Assembly (NCBI RefSeq): GCF_000293805.1
Contig: NZ_AMBZ01000007.1
Coordinates: forward strand, 186,001 to 250,000
Direction of reading: 5' to 3'
DNA: 64,000 nucleotides
DNA from: Paenibacillus alvei DSM 29
GTDB lineage: Bacteria > Bacillota > Bacilli > Paenibacillales > Paenibacillaceae
The notes under the pieces: generated by a model
Database searches by the model: none
What the model was told of the DNA's origin: nothing
What the model saw: the letters and a program-made list of their open reading frames with translations, nothing else
Program-made: the position numbers and the translations under genes
Shown: one piece after another, positions 1 to 8,214 of the stretch
Layout of the letters: each line of letters begins with the position of its first letter
How positions within the stretch are numbered: position 1 is the first letter of the stretch

Positions 1-1
1 T

Positions 2-427
2 AACGGACAGGCAGTGAAGACGGCTTCGGCTTCAAATAATGAAAAGGCAGTTCAACAGGCTGCTCCTAAAAATGTGGTTCAAATGTCCTCAGGACGTACA
101 GCAACATATAAAAAGACATTGAATATGCGTGCTACAGCATATACGGCCCATCCGAGTGAAAACGGAAAATGGGGTGCGGTAGATGCTTTGGGCAACGCAT
201 TGAAACTTGGTACAGTTGCAGTGGATCCAAAAGTCATTCCACTGGGTACGAAATTGTATATTACGGGATATGATTTCAAACACTTGCCAACAGGCGGGAT
301 GGTTGCGGTAGCTACAGATACCGGCGGTGCAATCAAGGGGAAAAAGGTTGACATTTTTGTACCGGTAAGTAAACAGACAGGCAACACATTCGGCGTGCAA
401 GACGTAAAAGTGTACGTGTTGAAATAA
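2..427 (+). CDS. 3D-domain cell-wall protein, 5' end outside window
   Basis: The reading frame is open from base 2, so the true start lies upstream and only the C-terminal part is visible. The last ~100 residues form a 3D (three-aspartate) domain: VDPKVIPLGT, ATDTGG and DIFVPV carry the three conserved Asp. In family members (YuiC, YocH, YabE, MltA-like double-psi barrel) this domain cleaves or binds peptidoglycan outside the cell, usually after a signal peptide and LysM, SH3 or G5 modules; none of those can be seen here. A terminator follows 48 bases downstream. Domain call is firm; the full architecture is unknown. Confidence 0.85.
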   Translation, partial: NGQAVKTASASNNEKAVQQAAPKNVVQMSSGRTATYKKTLNMRATAYTAHPSENGKWGAVDALGNALKLGTVAVDPKVIPLGTKLYITGYDFKHLPTGGMVAVATDTGGAIKGKKVDIFVPVSKQTGNTFGVQDVKVYVLK

Positions 428-474
428 TATCTACTATTATAAAGTAGATCATACTTAATACCAGCAATTGAATA

Positions 475-506
475 ACAAGCCTCGCCATTCGGCGGGGCTT
501 GTTTTA
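475..506. terminator. Bidirectional terminator between convergent genes
   Basis: A 12-bp stem (475-486 with 491-502, one G.T wobble, loop ATTC) followed by a T-rich stretch. It lies between the 3D-domain gene and the convergent deacetylase gene and can serve both. Confidence 0.85.
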
Positions 507-507
507 T

Positions 508-1656
508 TTACTCCTTCTTCTCCTTCTGATCCTGAAGTAAATCCGGTAAGGTAACGAATTCATATTGCCGCTCTCTTAACTGCTTAATTATAGAAGGGAG
601 TGCCTTTACGGTTCCATGCAAATACCCATTCTGTGTGCTACCGCTTGCATGCTGCAAAATAATGGAGCCTGGACGAACTTCACGCATGACATTCTGCAAT
701 ATGTGTGATGCGCTCAAACCTCTCCAGTCATTTGAATCTACGTCCCAATTGACGACCAAGTACCCGTTATCTCCTGCCCATCGCAGTTGCTCCTCATTTA
801 TCTCGCCATATGGCGGACGGAAATAACGCGGTTTATATCCGATAGACTGCTCAATAATCCGTTCCGTATCCTTTAACTGATGCTCAAAGGCAGGAAGCGT
901 GAGCCTCGTCAACAACGGATGGTTGTACGAATGATTGCCGATGATATGGCCTTCGCGAACCATACGCTCGACCAACTTCGGATATGCCTTGGCACGAGTG
1001 CCTACAAGGAAGAAGGTGGCTTGTATATTGTGCTCCTTCAATATATCCAAGACAAGCGGTGTAATTCGATTATCTGGTGCGTCATCGAAGGTAAGGGCAA
1101 CTTGTCGTTCGCCTCGACGTTGCTTTGCATTTAATTTGAAGATATGCGGATACTTCACCCTAAGCTCTGCAATTGTGAGCTGTCGTTTCTTCATTTTATG
1201 CATGCTAGAACGTGAAGACTGCGAAGTTTGTGCTACAGATTGAGATGTGCTCGATTTTTGCCAAGTTTGCTTGCGAGCATTCGAATCATTTTCTATTTGT
1301 TGTCTAGAATGAGATTGCGCCTGCTTCTTTTTCAGTTCTTTGCGTTCTGTCTTCTCCGTCGTAACGGTGAACTTTGGCAAATGAATCGTTTCTAATCCAG
1401 TTGTCCCATGTAAGCTATTGTAGCTTTGAGAATGGGTGGTCTCTGATCCAGCCTTGAAAATGCGGGGGACAGAATGAGTGCGATCTTTCGTCCACAGGCT
1501 TTCAGTTGATGAATGGATTGATTCTGATTGCGTTTGATTGGGCTTGATCGGAGGAAGATTGGGTATGGATGGCGCTTCCTGTTGGCGAGCGAAGCAGCCA
1601 GCTACTGCGAGCAAGCACAAAGATAATACAGATAAACAAATTTGTTTATTTCGCAT
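508..1656 (-). CDS. Polysaccharide deacetylase lipoprotein (NodB domain)
   Basis: Predicted exported carbohydrate esterase 4 that removes acetyl groups from N-acetylglucosamine in peptidoglycan or a surface polysaccharide. The C-terminal ~200 residues hold the NodB motifs: LTFDDAP (catalytic Asp and metal Asp), HSYNHP (metal His pair), RPPYGE, the DSNDWRG region and the late His in ILQHASG. The start is placed at the ATG at 1656, which has a GGGGGA ribosome site; it gives 382 residues beginning with a lipoprotein signal ending LAVAGC. A longer frame to 1734 adds 26 residues that would bury the signal. Residues ~30-160 are Ser/Gln/Lys-rich and low-complexity, a probable wall-spanning linker. 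Single gene, convergent with the 3D protein. Confidence 0.9.
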   Translation of the reverse strand: MRNKQICLSVLSLCLLAVAGCFARQQEAPSIPNLPPIKPNQTQSESIHSSTESLWTKDRTHSVPRIFKAGSETTHSQSYNSLHGTTGLETIHLPKFTVTTEKTERKELKKKQAQSHSRQQIENDSNARKQTWQKSSTSQSVAQTSQSSRSSMHKMKKRQLTIAELRVKYPHIFKLNAKQRRGERQVALTFDDAPDNRITPLVLDILKEHNIQATFFLVGTRAKAYPKLVERMVREGHIIGNHSYNHPLLTRLTLPAFEHQLKDTERIIEQSIGYKPRYFRPPYGEINEEQLRWAGDNGYLVVNWDVDSNDWRGLSASHILQNVMREVRPGSIILQHASGSTQNGYLHGTVKALPSIIKQLRERQYEFVTLPDLLQDQKEKKE

Positions 1657-1828
1657 AGTGCCATTCCCCCATTCCGTAGACATCAATGTTCTTGTTATGT
1701 CCTTGGGGGTAAAGAAATATGCCCCAATCATCATTCAACAGTGACAGGGAATTAATCTCATTGTACAGGCAGCTGTTTCAAGCACGACTTGTAACTTCTT
1801 GCTAATATTCTGAAAATTTGCGAAACCA

Positions 1829-1866
1829 TTGTCATAATGATGACTGATTTGTGATATGTGTCACAG
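1829..1866 (+). promoter_or_regulatory. Promoter with Rex-like (or CRP/FNR-like) palindrome before pyrK
   Basis: TTGTCA (1829-1834), 17-bp spacer and TGATAT (1852-1857) form a plausible sigma-A promoter. Overlapping the -10 is TTGTGATATGTGTCACAG (1849-1866), that is TTGTGA-N6-TCACA. It matches the Rex consensus TTGTGA-N6-TCACAA at 11 of 12 fixed positions and also contains a perfect TGTGA-N6-TCACA CRP/FNR-type core. Position over the -10 favours a repressor such as Rex. Matches are seen directly; the factor is inferred. Confidence 0.55.
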
Positions 1867-2043
1867 TAGGGGGAGGTTTAGAACAGGCATAGTAGAGTTG
1901 TAAAGGTGAGAAAAGCTTTAAATAGGCCATATCGGGCCGCCACAGTAGGGTGGGGCTTTTCTTACGAGCAGGAATCTGCACGTCTCAATAATAACGTGAG
2001 AAGGATGCAGACTATCCTTACTCGTGAAAAAAGGAGCATACTT

Positions 2044-2745
2044 GTGTATACGATTCTTTCCAACGAACGCATCTCTGAAGGCATTTACCTCATGACGGTG
2101 GAGGGTCAGTTTCAAGCAAGAATGGGACAATTCTATATGCTGCGAGCCTGGAATATGGCACCCGTTCTGTCTCGTCCAATCAGTATTTGTAATCTGGAGC
2201 GGGATCGCATTCAATTCCTGTACAAAATTGCAGGAGAAGGCACACGATTGTTTGCACAGCTTCGTGAAGGAGACCGTATACAGCTGGAAGGGCCGTTCGG
2301 CAATGGTTTCCCCCACGTTAAAGGACGAACTGCGCTAATCGGAGGCGGTATAGGCATTGCACCCTTATTGTATACAGCGAAGCAGCTGGATAAACCGGAT
2401 ATTTATCTCGGCTTCCGAGGACAATCTTATTTAACGGAAGTTTACGAACCATATGCAAACGAATTAGTGGTTCGCGTAAACGGAAATCTGCTTGATGACA
2501 TTGACTTGAGCAAGTATGACAATGTGCTTGTTTGCGGTCCACTCGGTATGATGAAGGCGATCGCTTTACAAGCAGAAGGCTTGGATACGAAAGTATATGT
2601 TTCTTTTGAAAAACGGATGGCTTGTGGAATCGGAGCATGTTATGTGTGCACAGTAATGAATAAAAACGGCAACCGCAAAGTATGTGCGGACGGGCCTGTA
2701 TTTTTAGCGGAGGAGGTGGAATGGCATGCGGAACTTAGCTTGTAA
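2044..2745 (+). CDS. pyrK: Dihydroorotate dehydrogenase B electron-transfer subunit
   Basis: PyrK passes electrons from the FMN of PyrD to NAD+ in class 1B DHODH, the fourth step of pyrimidine synthesis. Visible are the flavin-binding SRPISICN, the nucleotide-binding GGGIGIAPL and a C-terminal [2Fe-2S] cluster: CGIGACYVC plus a later Cys in KVCADGPVF. The open frame extends to a GTG at 1906, but GTG 2044 follows AAGGAG (2031-2036) by 7 bases and gives 233 residues, aligning with the B. subtilis N-terminus. The ATG at 2005 is abutted by its only purine run, too close to work. The gene overlaps pyrD by 20 bases, so the subunits are probably translationally coupled. The rest of the pyr operon is not in this window. 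Confidence 0.93.
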   Translation: MYTILSNERISEGIYLMTVEGQFQARMGQFYMLRAWNMAPVLSRPISICNLERDRIQFLYKIAGEGTRLFAQLREGDRIQLEGPFGNGFPHVKGRTALIGGGIGIAPLLYTAKQLDKPDIYLGFRGQSYLTEVYEPYANELVVRVNGNLLDDIDLSKYDNVLVCGPLGMMKAIALQAEGLDTKVYVSFEKRMACGIGACYVCTVMNKNGNRKVCADGPVFLAEEVEWHAELSL

Positions 2746-3661
2746 TGTGGCCGGAATTCCGTTCAACAATCCGATTGTGATGGCATCGGGGACTTTTGGC
2801 TTTGGACAAGAATATGCCAAATTGTATGATATCAACAAGCTGGGCGGCATCTCCTGCAAAGGGCTTACCCTCCATCCACGTAAGGGGAATAACGGTGCCC
2901 GAGTATGGGAAACACCTGGCGGAATGATGAATAGTGTAGGACTTGAAAATCCAGGCATCGATGCATTCCTGACAGAAGAAATGAAATTTTGGGAGACCAT
3001 TGAACCGGTTAAAATCGCAAATCTGGGCGGCAGCAACATTGAAGAATATGTAATCGGGGCCCTGAAGATAACGAAGGATGCTGAGGAGCGCCGAAAAGCA
3101 AAAGTTCGGGCCGTGGATATGATTGAACTGAACATTTCATGCCCAAATGTAAAAGAAGGCGGAATTGCTTTCGGTGTTAAAACTGAAGTTGCAAGAGAGG
3201 TTATTCGCGAGGTTCGTCAAGTTACCTCGTTGCCTCTTGCTGTGAAACTGTCTCCAAACGCAGAAAATATTGTAGAAATGGCAGTCATGTGTGAGGATGA
3301 GGGAGCCGACTGCGTCTCCTTGGTTAATACGTTCTCCGGCATGAAAATAGATATTTATCAGCGTCGCAGCATGTTTTCAAATACGTATGCGGGCTTGTCT
3401 GGTCCAGCTATTAAGCCAATAGCGCTGCGAATGGTTCATCAGGTTGCACAGCAGGTGTCCATTCCGATTATGGGAATGGGTGGAATTGCGTCGGCCTCGG
3501 ATATTATCGAGTTTATTATGGCAGGAGCCGAAGTCGTACAGGTTGGTACTTATAACTTTATGAATTTGCGTGCGGGGGAAGAGCTTTTGGCTGGACTTCA
3601 GAGCTTTATGGAAATGGAGAACATTCATAGTTTGGATGAAATTCGCGGTATTATTAGATAA
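2726..3661 (+). CDS. pyrD: Dihydroorotate dehydrogenase B catalytic subunit
   Basis: FMN-dependent oxidation of dihydroorotate to orotate, working as a PyrD2K2 complex. The 311-residue length and the NISCPN motif, with the catalytic Cys typical of class 1 enzymes, fit the 1B family; class 2 enzymes use Ser and a membrane helix, absent here. The phosphate-binding glycine-rich GMGGI and the C-terminal AEVVQVGT segment that holds FMN are present. Start ATG 2726 lies behind GGAGGAGGTGG inside the end of pyrK. It forms a separate two-gene pyrKD unit instead of sitting among pyrB, pyrC and carAB, and shares the Rex-like promoter region upstream of pyrK. Confidence 0.95.
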   Translation: MRNLACNVAGIPFNNPIVMASGTFGFGQEYAKLYDINKLGGISCKGLTLHPRKGNNGARVWETPGGMMNSVGLENPGIDAFLTEEMKFWETIEPVKIANLGGSNIEEYVIGALKITKDAEERRKAKVRAVDMIELNISCPNVKEGGIAFGVKTEVAREVIREVRQVTSLPLAVKLSPNAENIVEMAVMCEDEGADCVSLVNTFSGMKIDIYQRRSMFSNTYAGLSGPAIKPIALRMVHQVAQQVSIPIMGMGGIASASDIIEFIMAGAEVVQVGTYNFMNLRAGEELLAGLQSFMEMENIHSLDEIRGIIR

Positions 3662-3697
3662 GGTTCAAGCGGCTAAAATGAGGGGGCGCGAATTGGT

Positions 3698-4045
3698 ATG
3701 AATCAGCTACAGCCGGGGGAAGATCTGAGCATCCAGTTCCAAAAAATCGGTAGGGATTATCTGTTCACGATTTGTGGTGGGGATCAGCATATTGGTGCCG
3801 TATCCACTGCATACAAGGGGCAGGGGACGGATCAGCAGGAATGGGTGGTGCAGACGAACAAGGTTCCGGGTCATAAGGAATATGTATTAACTGAACCTAT
3901 GGCTCAACAGGCTGCACAGGAACTGCAAGCAACGGTAACGGTCTGTGCAGGCATTCACTATGATCATCTTACAACATCAGAGATTGAAGCTGTTGTTGAT
4001 CGCGCTTGGAAGCAATTTTTACTTACATTGTCTGCAATGAAATAG
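3698..4045 (+). CDS. Small protein resembling the LpdD prenyl-FMN chaperone domain
   Basis: A 115-residue soluble protein 36 bases after pyrD on the same strand, ending at a terminator, so probably the third gene of the pyrKD transcript. It shows the pattern I associate with LpdD-type proteins: GRDYLFTICGGDQHIGAV near the N-terminus, a GHKE segment, and TVCAGIHYDHLTTSEIE near the C-terminus with conserved Gly-Ile-His. LpdD proteins normally assist UbiD-type decarboxylases that use prenylated FMN; no ubiD or ubiX gene is nearby. Recognition is by motif memory only, so the function is tentative. An uncharacterised role tied to flavin or pyrimidine metabolism is the alternative. Confidence 0.5.
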   Translation: MNQLQPGEDLSIQFQKIGRDYLFTICGGDQHIGAVSTAYKGQGTDQQEWVVQTNKVPGHKEYVLTEPMAQQAAQELQATVTVCAGIHYDHLTTSEIEAVVDRAWKQFLLTLSAMK

Positions 4046-4066
4046 AGCAAGTTGAGCGTCTGAGAG

Positions 4067-4098
4067 AGAAGATCGGGGTTTCCTGATCTTCTTTTTTA
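4067..4098 (+). terminator. Terminator of the pyrKD unit
   Basis: An 11-bp stem (4067-4077 with 4082-4092, loop GTTT) centred on GAAGATC/GATCTTC and followed by T6. Confidence 0.85.
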
Positions 4099-4199
4099 TA
4101 TTGTTTTCCATTCAATTTTGAATCTTTTTGTTGTGCTGCGATGGGTGTATACAAAATTCCACTTTTCCATATAAAATAGAGATAGGATTTTTTGTTTTT

Positions 4200-4225
4200 T
4201 GAAACAACTTTAGAACTGATTCGTA
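4200..4225 (+). promoter_or_regulatory. Sigma-W-type ECF promoter of pspA
   Basis: TGAAAC (4200-4205), exactly 16 bases, then CGTA (4222-4225): a complete match to the B. subtilis sigma-W consensus, 80 bases upstream of the pspA ATG. In B. subtilis the pspA homologue (ydjF) is a sigma-W target, which supports the call. Confidence 0.8.
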
Positions 4226-4304
4226 TGAATGTGTAATGAAACATAATAGTAAATCACACGTATTTTGTTTCAATGGTTATGCAACTCAAAGGAGGAAATA
4301 TACA

Positions 4305-4982
4305 ATGTCCGTATTTAAACGTTTGCGTGATTTAACGATGTCCAATATTTATGCTTTGATTGAAAAGGCGGAAGATCCGATTAAGATGACGGATCAATAT
4401 TTGCGCGATATGCAAGAGGATTTGGAAGAAGCAGAACGCGCAGTCGCACAGCAAATCGCGATCGAGAAACGCTTCAAACAATCTTATGAGGAGCAAGAGG
4501 CTCTTGTGAATAAGCGCGCTGAGCAAGCCGCAATTGCAGTTCAAGCTGATAATATTGAATTGGCACGCCGTGCGTTGGAAGAGAAAAAAGCTGCTGAAGC
4601 GAAAATGAATGAATATAAAGCAAGCTATGATCAAAATAAAGCTTCTGCAGATGCCCTTCGCGCGAAGCTGGAAGAAATGCGCAAGCAATACACAGATATG
4701 AAAAACAAGCGTGAAACGTTGGTTGCTCGTATCAACGCTGCGAAGGCACAAACAGAAATCAACAAAGCGATGGCGGGATTCAGCTCCGATACTGCTATGT
4801 CAGGCTTGAAACGCATGGAAGACAAAATGCTGCAAATGGAAGCTCAGGCTGAAGCGAGCAATGAAATTCGCGGAGCGGGAAGCAAGTCATTGGATGATGA
4901 GTTCGCGAGCTTGACAAAGGATAAAGGTGTCGAGGATGAATTGGCAGCCCTGATGAAGAAGTACGATAAATCTGCCGAATAA
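4305..4982 (+). CDS. pspA: PspA/IM30 family envelope-stress protein
   Basis: Peripheral membrane, ESCRT-III-like coiled-coil protein that protects and remodels damaged cytoplasmic membrane. The 225-residue chain is nearly all heptad-like helix, beginning with the typical N-terminal amphipathic helix (MSVFKRLRDLTMSNIYALIE) followed by the family signature EDPIKMTDQYLRDM. ATG 4305 is preferred because AAAGGAGG lies 7-8 bases upstream; the open frame could run to 4236 but without a ribosome site and before the family N-terminus. Driven by the sigma-W promoter at 4200. A terminator lies between it and the DUF350 gene, so the downstream genes may be read through or separately transcribed. Confidence 0.95.
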   Translation: MSVFKRLRDLTMSNIYALIEKAEDPIKMTDQYLRDMQEDLEEAERAVAQQIAIEKRFKQSYEEQEALVNKRAEQAAIAVQADNIELARRALEEKKAAEAKMNEYKASYDQNKASADALRAKLEEMRKQYTDMKNKRETLVARINAAKAQTEINKAMAGFSSDTAMSGLKRMEDKMLQMEAQAEASNEIRGAGSKSLDDEFASLTKDKGVEDELAALMKKYDKSAE

Positions 4983-4998
4983 TCGGAATCGGATATAG

Positions 4999-5032
4999 AA
5001 GACGCTTGTTATCTGATGTGCAAGCGTCTTTC
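4999..5032 (+). terminator. Terminator after pspA
   Basis: A perfect 10-bp stem AAGACGCTTG/CAAGCGTCTT (4999-5008 with 5021-5030) and a T-rich tail. It could be partial, letting some sigma-W transcription continue into the DUF350-DUF4178-DUF4247 genes. Confidence 0.8.
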
Positions 5033-5168
5033 TTTATTCTCCATCAAGGTATATGTCAGGATAAATTCGATACAATGAAGAGAACAAACTTTTATACGAG
5101 ACTGCTCAATCTGGACAAACTTCGCTTAGGAAGGTATTCGTTATTGGAGCAGTGAAGGAGGATTCGAA

Positions 5169-5600
5169 TTGAGTTTCGGATTAGAAAATTGGTCTGTCTT
5201 ACTGGAAAATGTCCCGAGAATTGCAGTGTGGACAGCCATTGGAGCGGTGCTCTTATTCATTCTCATGATTGTAGACTCCTTTTTTACAGGATACAAAGAT
5301 ATTCATGAGATGAGACAAGGTAATGTAGCGGTGACGACTCGCTTTATTATGAAGCTGTTCTCCCAAGGCTATATTTTGTCTAGTTCTATTCGCGTCGCTT
5401 ACAGCTTGGGCGAGGCATTAATGATGTCTCTCTTCTCATTTATTATTTTGCTCATTCTAGAGCTTCTTGTCCGCTTGTTGTTCCGTTCTGTATTCAATAT
5501 GAACTTAGAAGTCGGAACGAAGGAAGGAAATATGTCCTATGCACTTGTGGCAGGATCGCTTCATGTGGTCGGCGCGCTAATTATCGCAGCCTGTGTATAA
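5169..5600 (+). CDS. DUF350 membrane protein of the PspA module
   Basis: A 143-residue integral membrane protein with four hydrophobic segments (about residues 15-38, 60-72, 78-105 and 122-143), matching the DUF350 (YjfL/YshE-type) pattern. The TTG start at 5169 is set by AAGGAGG 7 bases upstream. DUF350 genes recur beside pspA, DUF4178 and DUF4247 genes in Firmicutes, so a role in the membrane-stress response is inferred from context; the biochemical activity is unknown. It begins a three-gene run with short gaps (24 and 9 bases). Confidence 0.85.
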   Translation: MSFGLENWSVLLENVPRIAVWTAIGAVLLFILMIVDSFFTGYKDIHEMRQGNVAVTTRFIMKLFSQGYILSSSIRVAYSLGEALMMSLFSFIILLILELLVRLLFRSVFNMNLEVGTKEGNMSYALVAGSLHVVGALIIAACV

Positions 5601-5624
5601 CGCAACAGAAAGGAGGCACCATTC

Positions 5625-6131
5625 ATGAGCATATGGAAACGTATCAAAAATATAATGGCTAAGCCGGAAGCGCCTCAACCGGAGAAAACCCCATCCACGC
5701 TCGGACCTGGCGATATTTGTGAAGTATCTTTAATCAGTTATGAGGTCATTGGACGTACGGATTGGCGCATGCGCAATTCGGCTTGGCTGACGCTGAGAGA
5801 TGGCTCACAAATCAAATATTTACTCGTGGAGCAAAGAGAGAAAGCTTACTATAGTCTCTATGATTCCATTGATGGTCGTCTAGACGATGCGGAGGAAGTG
5901 CCTACAGAAATTGAGTTAGACGGGAAATGGTATTATATGGAAGACCAATATAACGGCAGAGTTGTGTGTACAGGACAAACGCCATTTGGCGTATCTGGGG
6001 AGCAGTACGTATGGCAATTTCAAGCCGATGATCGTAAGCTGCTTCGCATTGAATGGCAGGATGGACGATTCCAGTTGTATGAAGGAGATTCCGTCATATC
6101 TGCCGACGTACGCATCCTGCGCGGTTCTTAA
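5625..6131 (+). CDS. DUF4178 domain protein
   Basis: A 168-residue soluble protein behind AAAGGAGG. After a basic N-terminus (to about residue 20) comes a beta-rich DUF4178 domain: DICEVSLISYEVIGRTDW, repeated aromatic strands such as WYYMEDQYNGRV and YVWQFQADDRK. The domain is found fused to or beside DUF350 and PspA genes in Gram-positives; function unknown, probably a cytoplasmic sensor or adaptor. Sits between DUF350 and DUF4247 genes in one transcription direction with 9-24-base gaps. Confidence 0.85.
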   Translation: MSIWKRIKNIMAKPEAPQPEKTPSTLGPGDICEVSLISYEVIGRTDWRMRNSAWLTLRDGSQIKYLLVEQREKAYYSLYDSIDGRLDDAEEVPTEIELDGKWYYMEDQYNGRVVCTGQTPFGVSGEQYVWQFQADDRKLLRIEWQDGRFQLYEGDSVISADVRILRGS

Positions 6132-6140
6132 GAGGCGCCT

Positions 6141-6878
6141 ATGCGAAAATTCGGATTGGATTCAATCAAATGGCTAGTCATTTTCAGCTTGATTATTCCA
6201 TTGTTGACCGCCTGCGGTCAGTATGATGTATCAGAAACGTATCCGCTGGAGTCGGTTAGTCGTGATGGAAAGAGCACTTCCTATATTTATCGTGCTGAAA
6301 ATACGACCGTGCCAGAGGCAGTCAAGTCAATTGCTGATAAGCGCACACCTAAGCAGACATCGGAGCAGAGTGATGAACGGATGTTCCTCGTCTATGATGA
6401 TGAGCTTATACAGGTGCAGCGCGACAAAGACAAACCAGAAGATGCGATCATCGAGGTTGATTCACATGAATATGTAAAACAGAATTATGACCGCAGCTTC
6501 CTGGAAATGTACTTGCAATACAAGCTGCTTGATACGCTGTTCGATTCATTAAGTGGAGCCGGGAAATACCGAGGTTACAATGATCGTCGTACATACGAAC
6601 CGACGAAATCATATCAGAAGCCTACGGTGGAGGATAAGAAAAAAGCCCCTCCAATGACGGTTGAGCGAAAAGGCTCTATCTTCCGCAGAGGCTCTTCGTC
6701 AGATACGTCAACGAACACTGGTGGAGGGTTCTTCTCCAGACAGCCTAAGGATAATAGCAAGCGTGGCTCTATATCACGAGGGGATAGTGGAGGCAGTTAT
6801 AATCCGCCGAAAGTAAAGAAGAATAAGCCGCCGAAGACTCGTTCAGGTTCGGGAAGCATCTTCCGACGAAAACGATAG
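6141..6878 (+). CDS. DUF4247 lipoprotein
   Basis: A 245-residue exported lipoprotein: basic N-terminus, hydrophobic helix and lipobox LLTAC (Cys about residue 25). Residues ~35-140 match the DUF4247 pattern, including the MFLVYDDELIQVQ and YVKQNYDRSFLEMYLQYKLLD segments. The last ~100 residues are Ser/Gly/Lys/Arg-rich low-complexity with the motif GSIFRR occurring twice (about 177 and 238), a basic tail that could contact teichoic acid or phospholipid headgroups. Last gene of the PspA-associated run; a terminator follows 18 bases later. Role inferred only from the conserved neighbourhood. Confidence 0.85.
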   Translation: MRKFGLDSIKWLVIFSLIIPLLTACGQYDVSETYPLESVSRDGKSTSYIYRAENTTVPEAVKSIADKRTPKQTSEQSDERMFLVYDDELIQVQRDKDKPEDAIIEVDSHEYVKQNYDRSFLEMYLQYKLLDTLFDSLSGAGKYRGYNDRRTYEPTKSYQKPTVEDKKKAPPMTVERKGSIFRRGSSSDTSTNTGGGFFSRQPKDNSKRGSISRGDSGGSYNPPKVKKNKPPKTRSGSGSIFRRKR

Positions 6879-6895
6879 GGCAGCTAATAAAGAAT

Positions 6896-6928
6896 GAACC
6901 GCTCTTCTAATCCAGAGCGGTTCTATTT
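6896..6928 (+). terminator. Terminator of the DUF350-DUF4247 unit
   Basis: Perfect 10-bp stem GAACCGCTCT/AGAGCGGTTC (6896-6905 with 6914-6923) followed by TATTT. Confidence 0.8.
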
Positions 6929-6975
6929 GTGTCTGTTCCATTTATAAGCTTATACAAACTTGATAGTTGAATACG

Positions 6976-8063
6976 TTATTCATCAGCACTTGGACGCCGC
7001 TCAATGGCCTCAGACATTGTCTTATCGGTTAGATGGGCATAAATTTCCGTTGTTTCAGTTGAGGCGTGGCCAAGCTGTTCTTTTGTTTTATAGATATCAT
7101 TTTGCAAATAATAGTCCGTAGCAAAGGAGTGACGAAGCTTATGCACGGTTAGGGCAGGTTTGCCATATCTCTTTGCATATTTAATGATCATCTGCTGGAT
7201 GGCGCGCTTTGTCATCCGATTGCCTTCCTTTTCTCCATTTTTGATTGCGAGAAAGAAGGCTTTTCTTTTTTAGGCGCTGCGTATCGAGTAGAACGGGTTG
7301 CTAAGTAATCGACCAGATCTTGTTTGGCACTATCGCGGTAATAAACGGGAGTCTTGAACGTTTCATCATTATGTCCCTTGCGGTACACGTAGACAAGCTT
7401 GTTGTTCATATCGACATCGTCCAAGTTCAGGTTGACGACTTCGCTGACCCGCAGTCCTGAGTTCAGAATCAGACTGACGATAGCAGCGTCTCGAACCGCA
7501 TTTTGTGCATGGGCGTAAGCGGCTTGCTTATTATTGATGACATCTTGAGCATATCCTTCCCGCACATAGTGGATAAAGCCGCTGATTTCATTGTCTTCAA
7601 GCAGCTTTCCCTTGAGTTTGGAAGCACTGTCCTTCGGTTTATGTATACGTTTGATTTCGATTTTGGCCATTACATTCCGTTTTAATAACGGATAGAAATT
7701 CTCATCCTCTGCAATTTGGCTCAAGTAGTGAAATAGAGAGCGCAGAGAGGACAGCTTGCGGGATACGGTTACACGAGCATTCGTCGCTTCCTTGTATGTC
7801 GTCAAATAAATGCGGAACGAAGTAATATGCTCCATTCGCAGTGACTCCAAATCCAGCAGCGTAACATCTTTCAGGTCATGAGCATCAGTAAGTCCTTCTG
7901 AAACGAGCCAGCCTAAAAATATTTCGTAGTCCCGCACATATTCCAACAAGGAGGATGGAGATAAATCTGGCATCTTATATTCAATAAATTGTTGCACGTA
8001 CCAGGGCAGGGACGGCAGCTTGTGCTGAAGCACAGCACGGTCTCTCGTCTTTTGAATCGTCAT
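6976..8063 (-). pseudogene. xerS: XerS-like tyrosine recombinase, split by a frameshift
   Basis: Two adjoining minus-strand frames make one XerS-type recombinase (about 360 residues), the single-enzyme Xer system that resolves chromosome dimers in some Firmicutes. The upstream frame (8063-7212) has the core-binding domain (WYVQQFIEYKMPDLSPSSLLEY) and catalytic Arg in NSGLRVSEVVNL plus the beta-hairpin Lys. The downstream frame (ending 6976) has HKLRHSFAT, LGHASTET and the Tyr in TEIYAHL. Neither piece alone has all catalytic residues. Adding one A in the A-runs at about 7261-7271 (minus-strand CCTAAAAAAGAAAAGCC) joins them. The gene has a good GGAGG site. Sequencing error, true inactivation or slippage on the A-run are all possible. 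Confidence 0.8.
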
Positions 8064-8214
8064 TTTTGGCAGAGACCTCCTTCCATACTCCTTCTATTGT
8101 AACCGAACTAGCGTTCTTGCGTAAAGAAACAAGTCGGTAGTCAAATATATGTTCAAACTAATGGGTAGAGATGCTACAATGGTTAAAGTTGTGCAGACAA
8201 GGAGATAAGAGGAC

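Noticed and set aside
79-400. Minus-strand frames opposite the 3D-domain gene
   Set aside because: Overlap a clear coding region, no ribosome site and no protein-like motifs.
1906-2043. Longer pyrK starting at GTG 1906 or ATG 2005
   Set aside because: No correctly spaced ribosome site and no counterpart in PyrK proteins; GTG 2044 has both.
7255-7275. Programmed -1 frameshifting in the XerS-like gene
   Set aside because: The A6 run is not in the A-AAA-AAG phase used by known slippery sites, and many other genes here show the same type of single-base loss.
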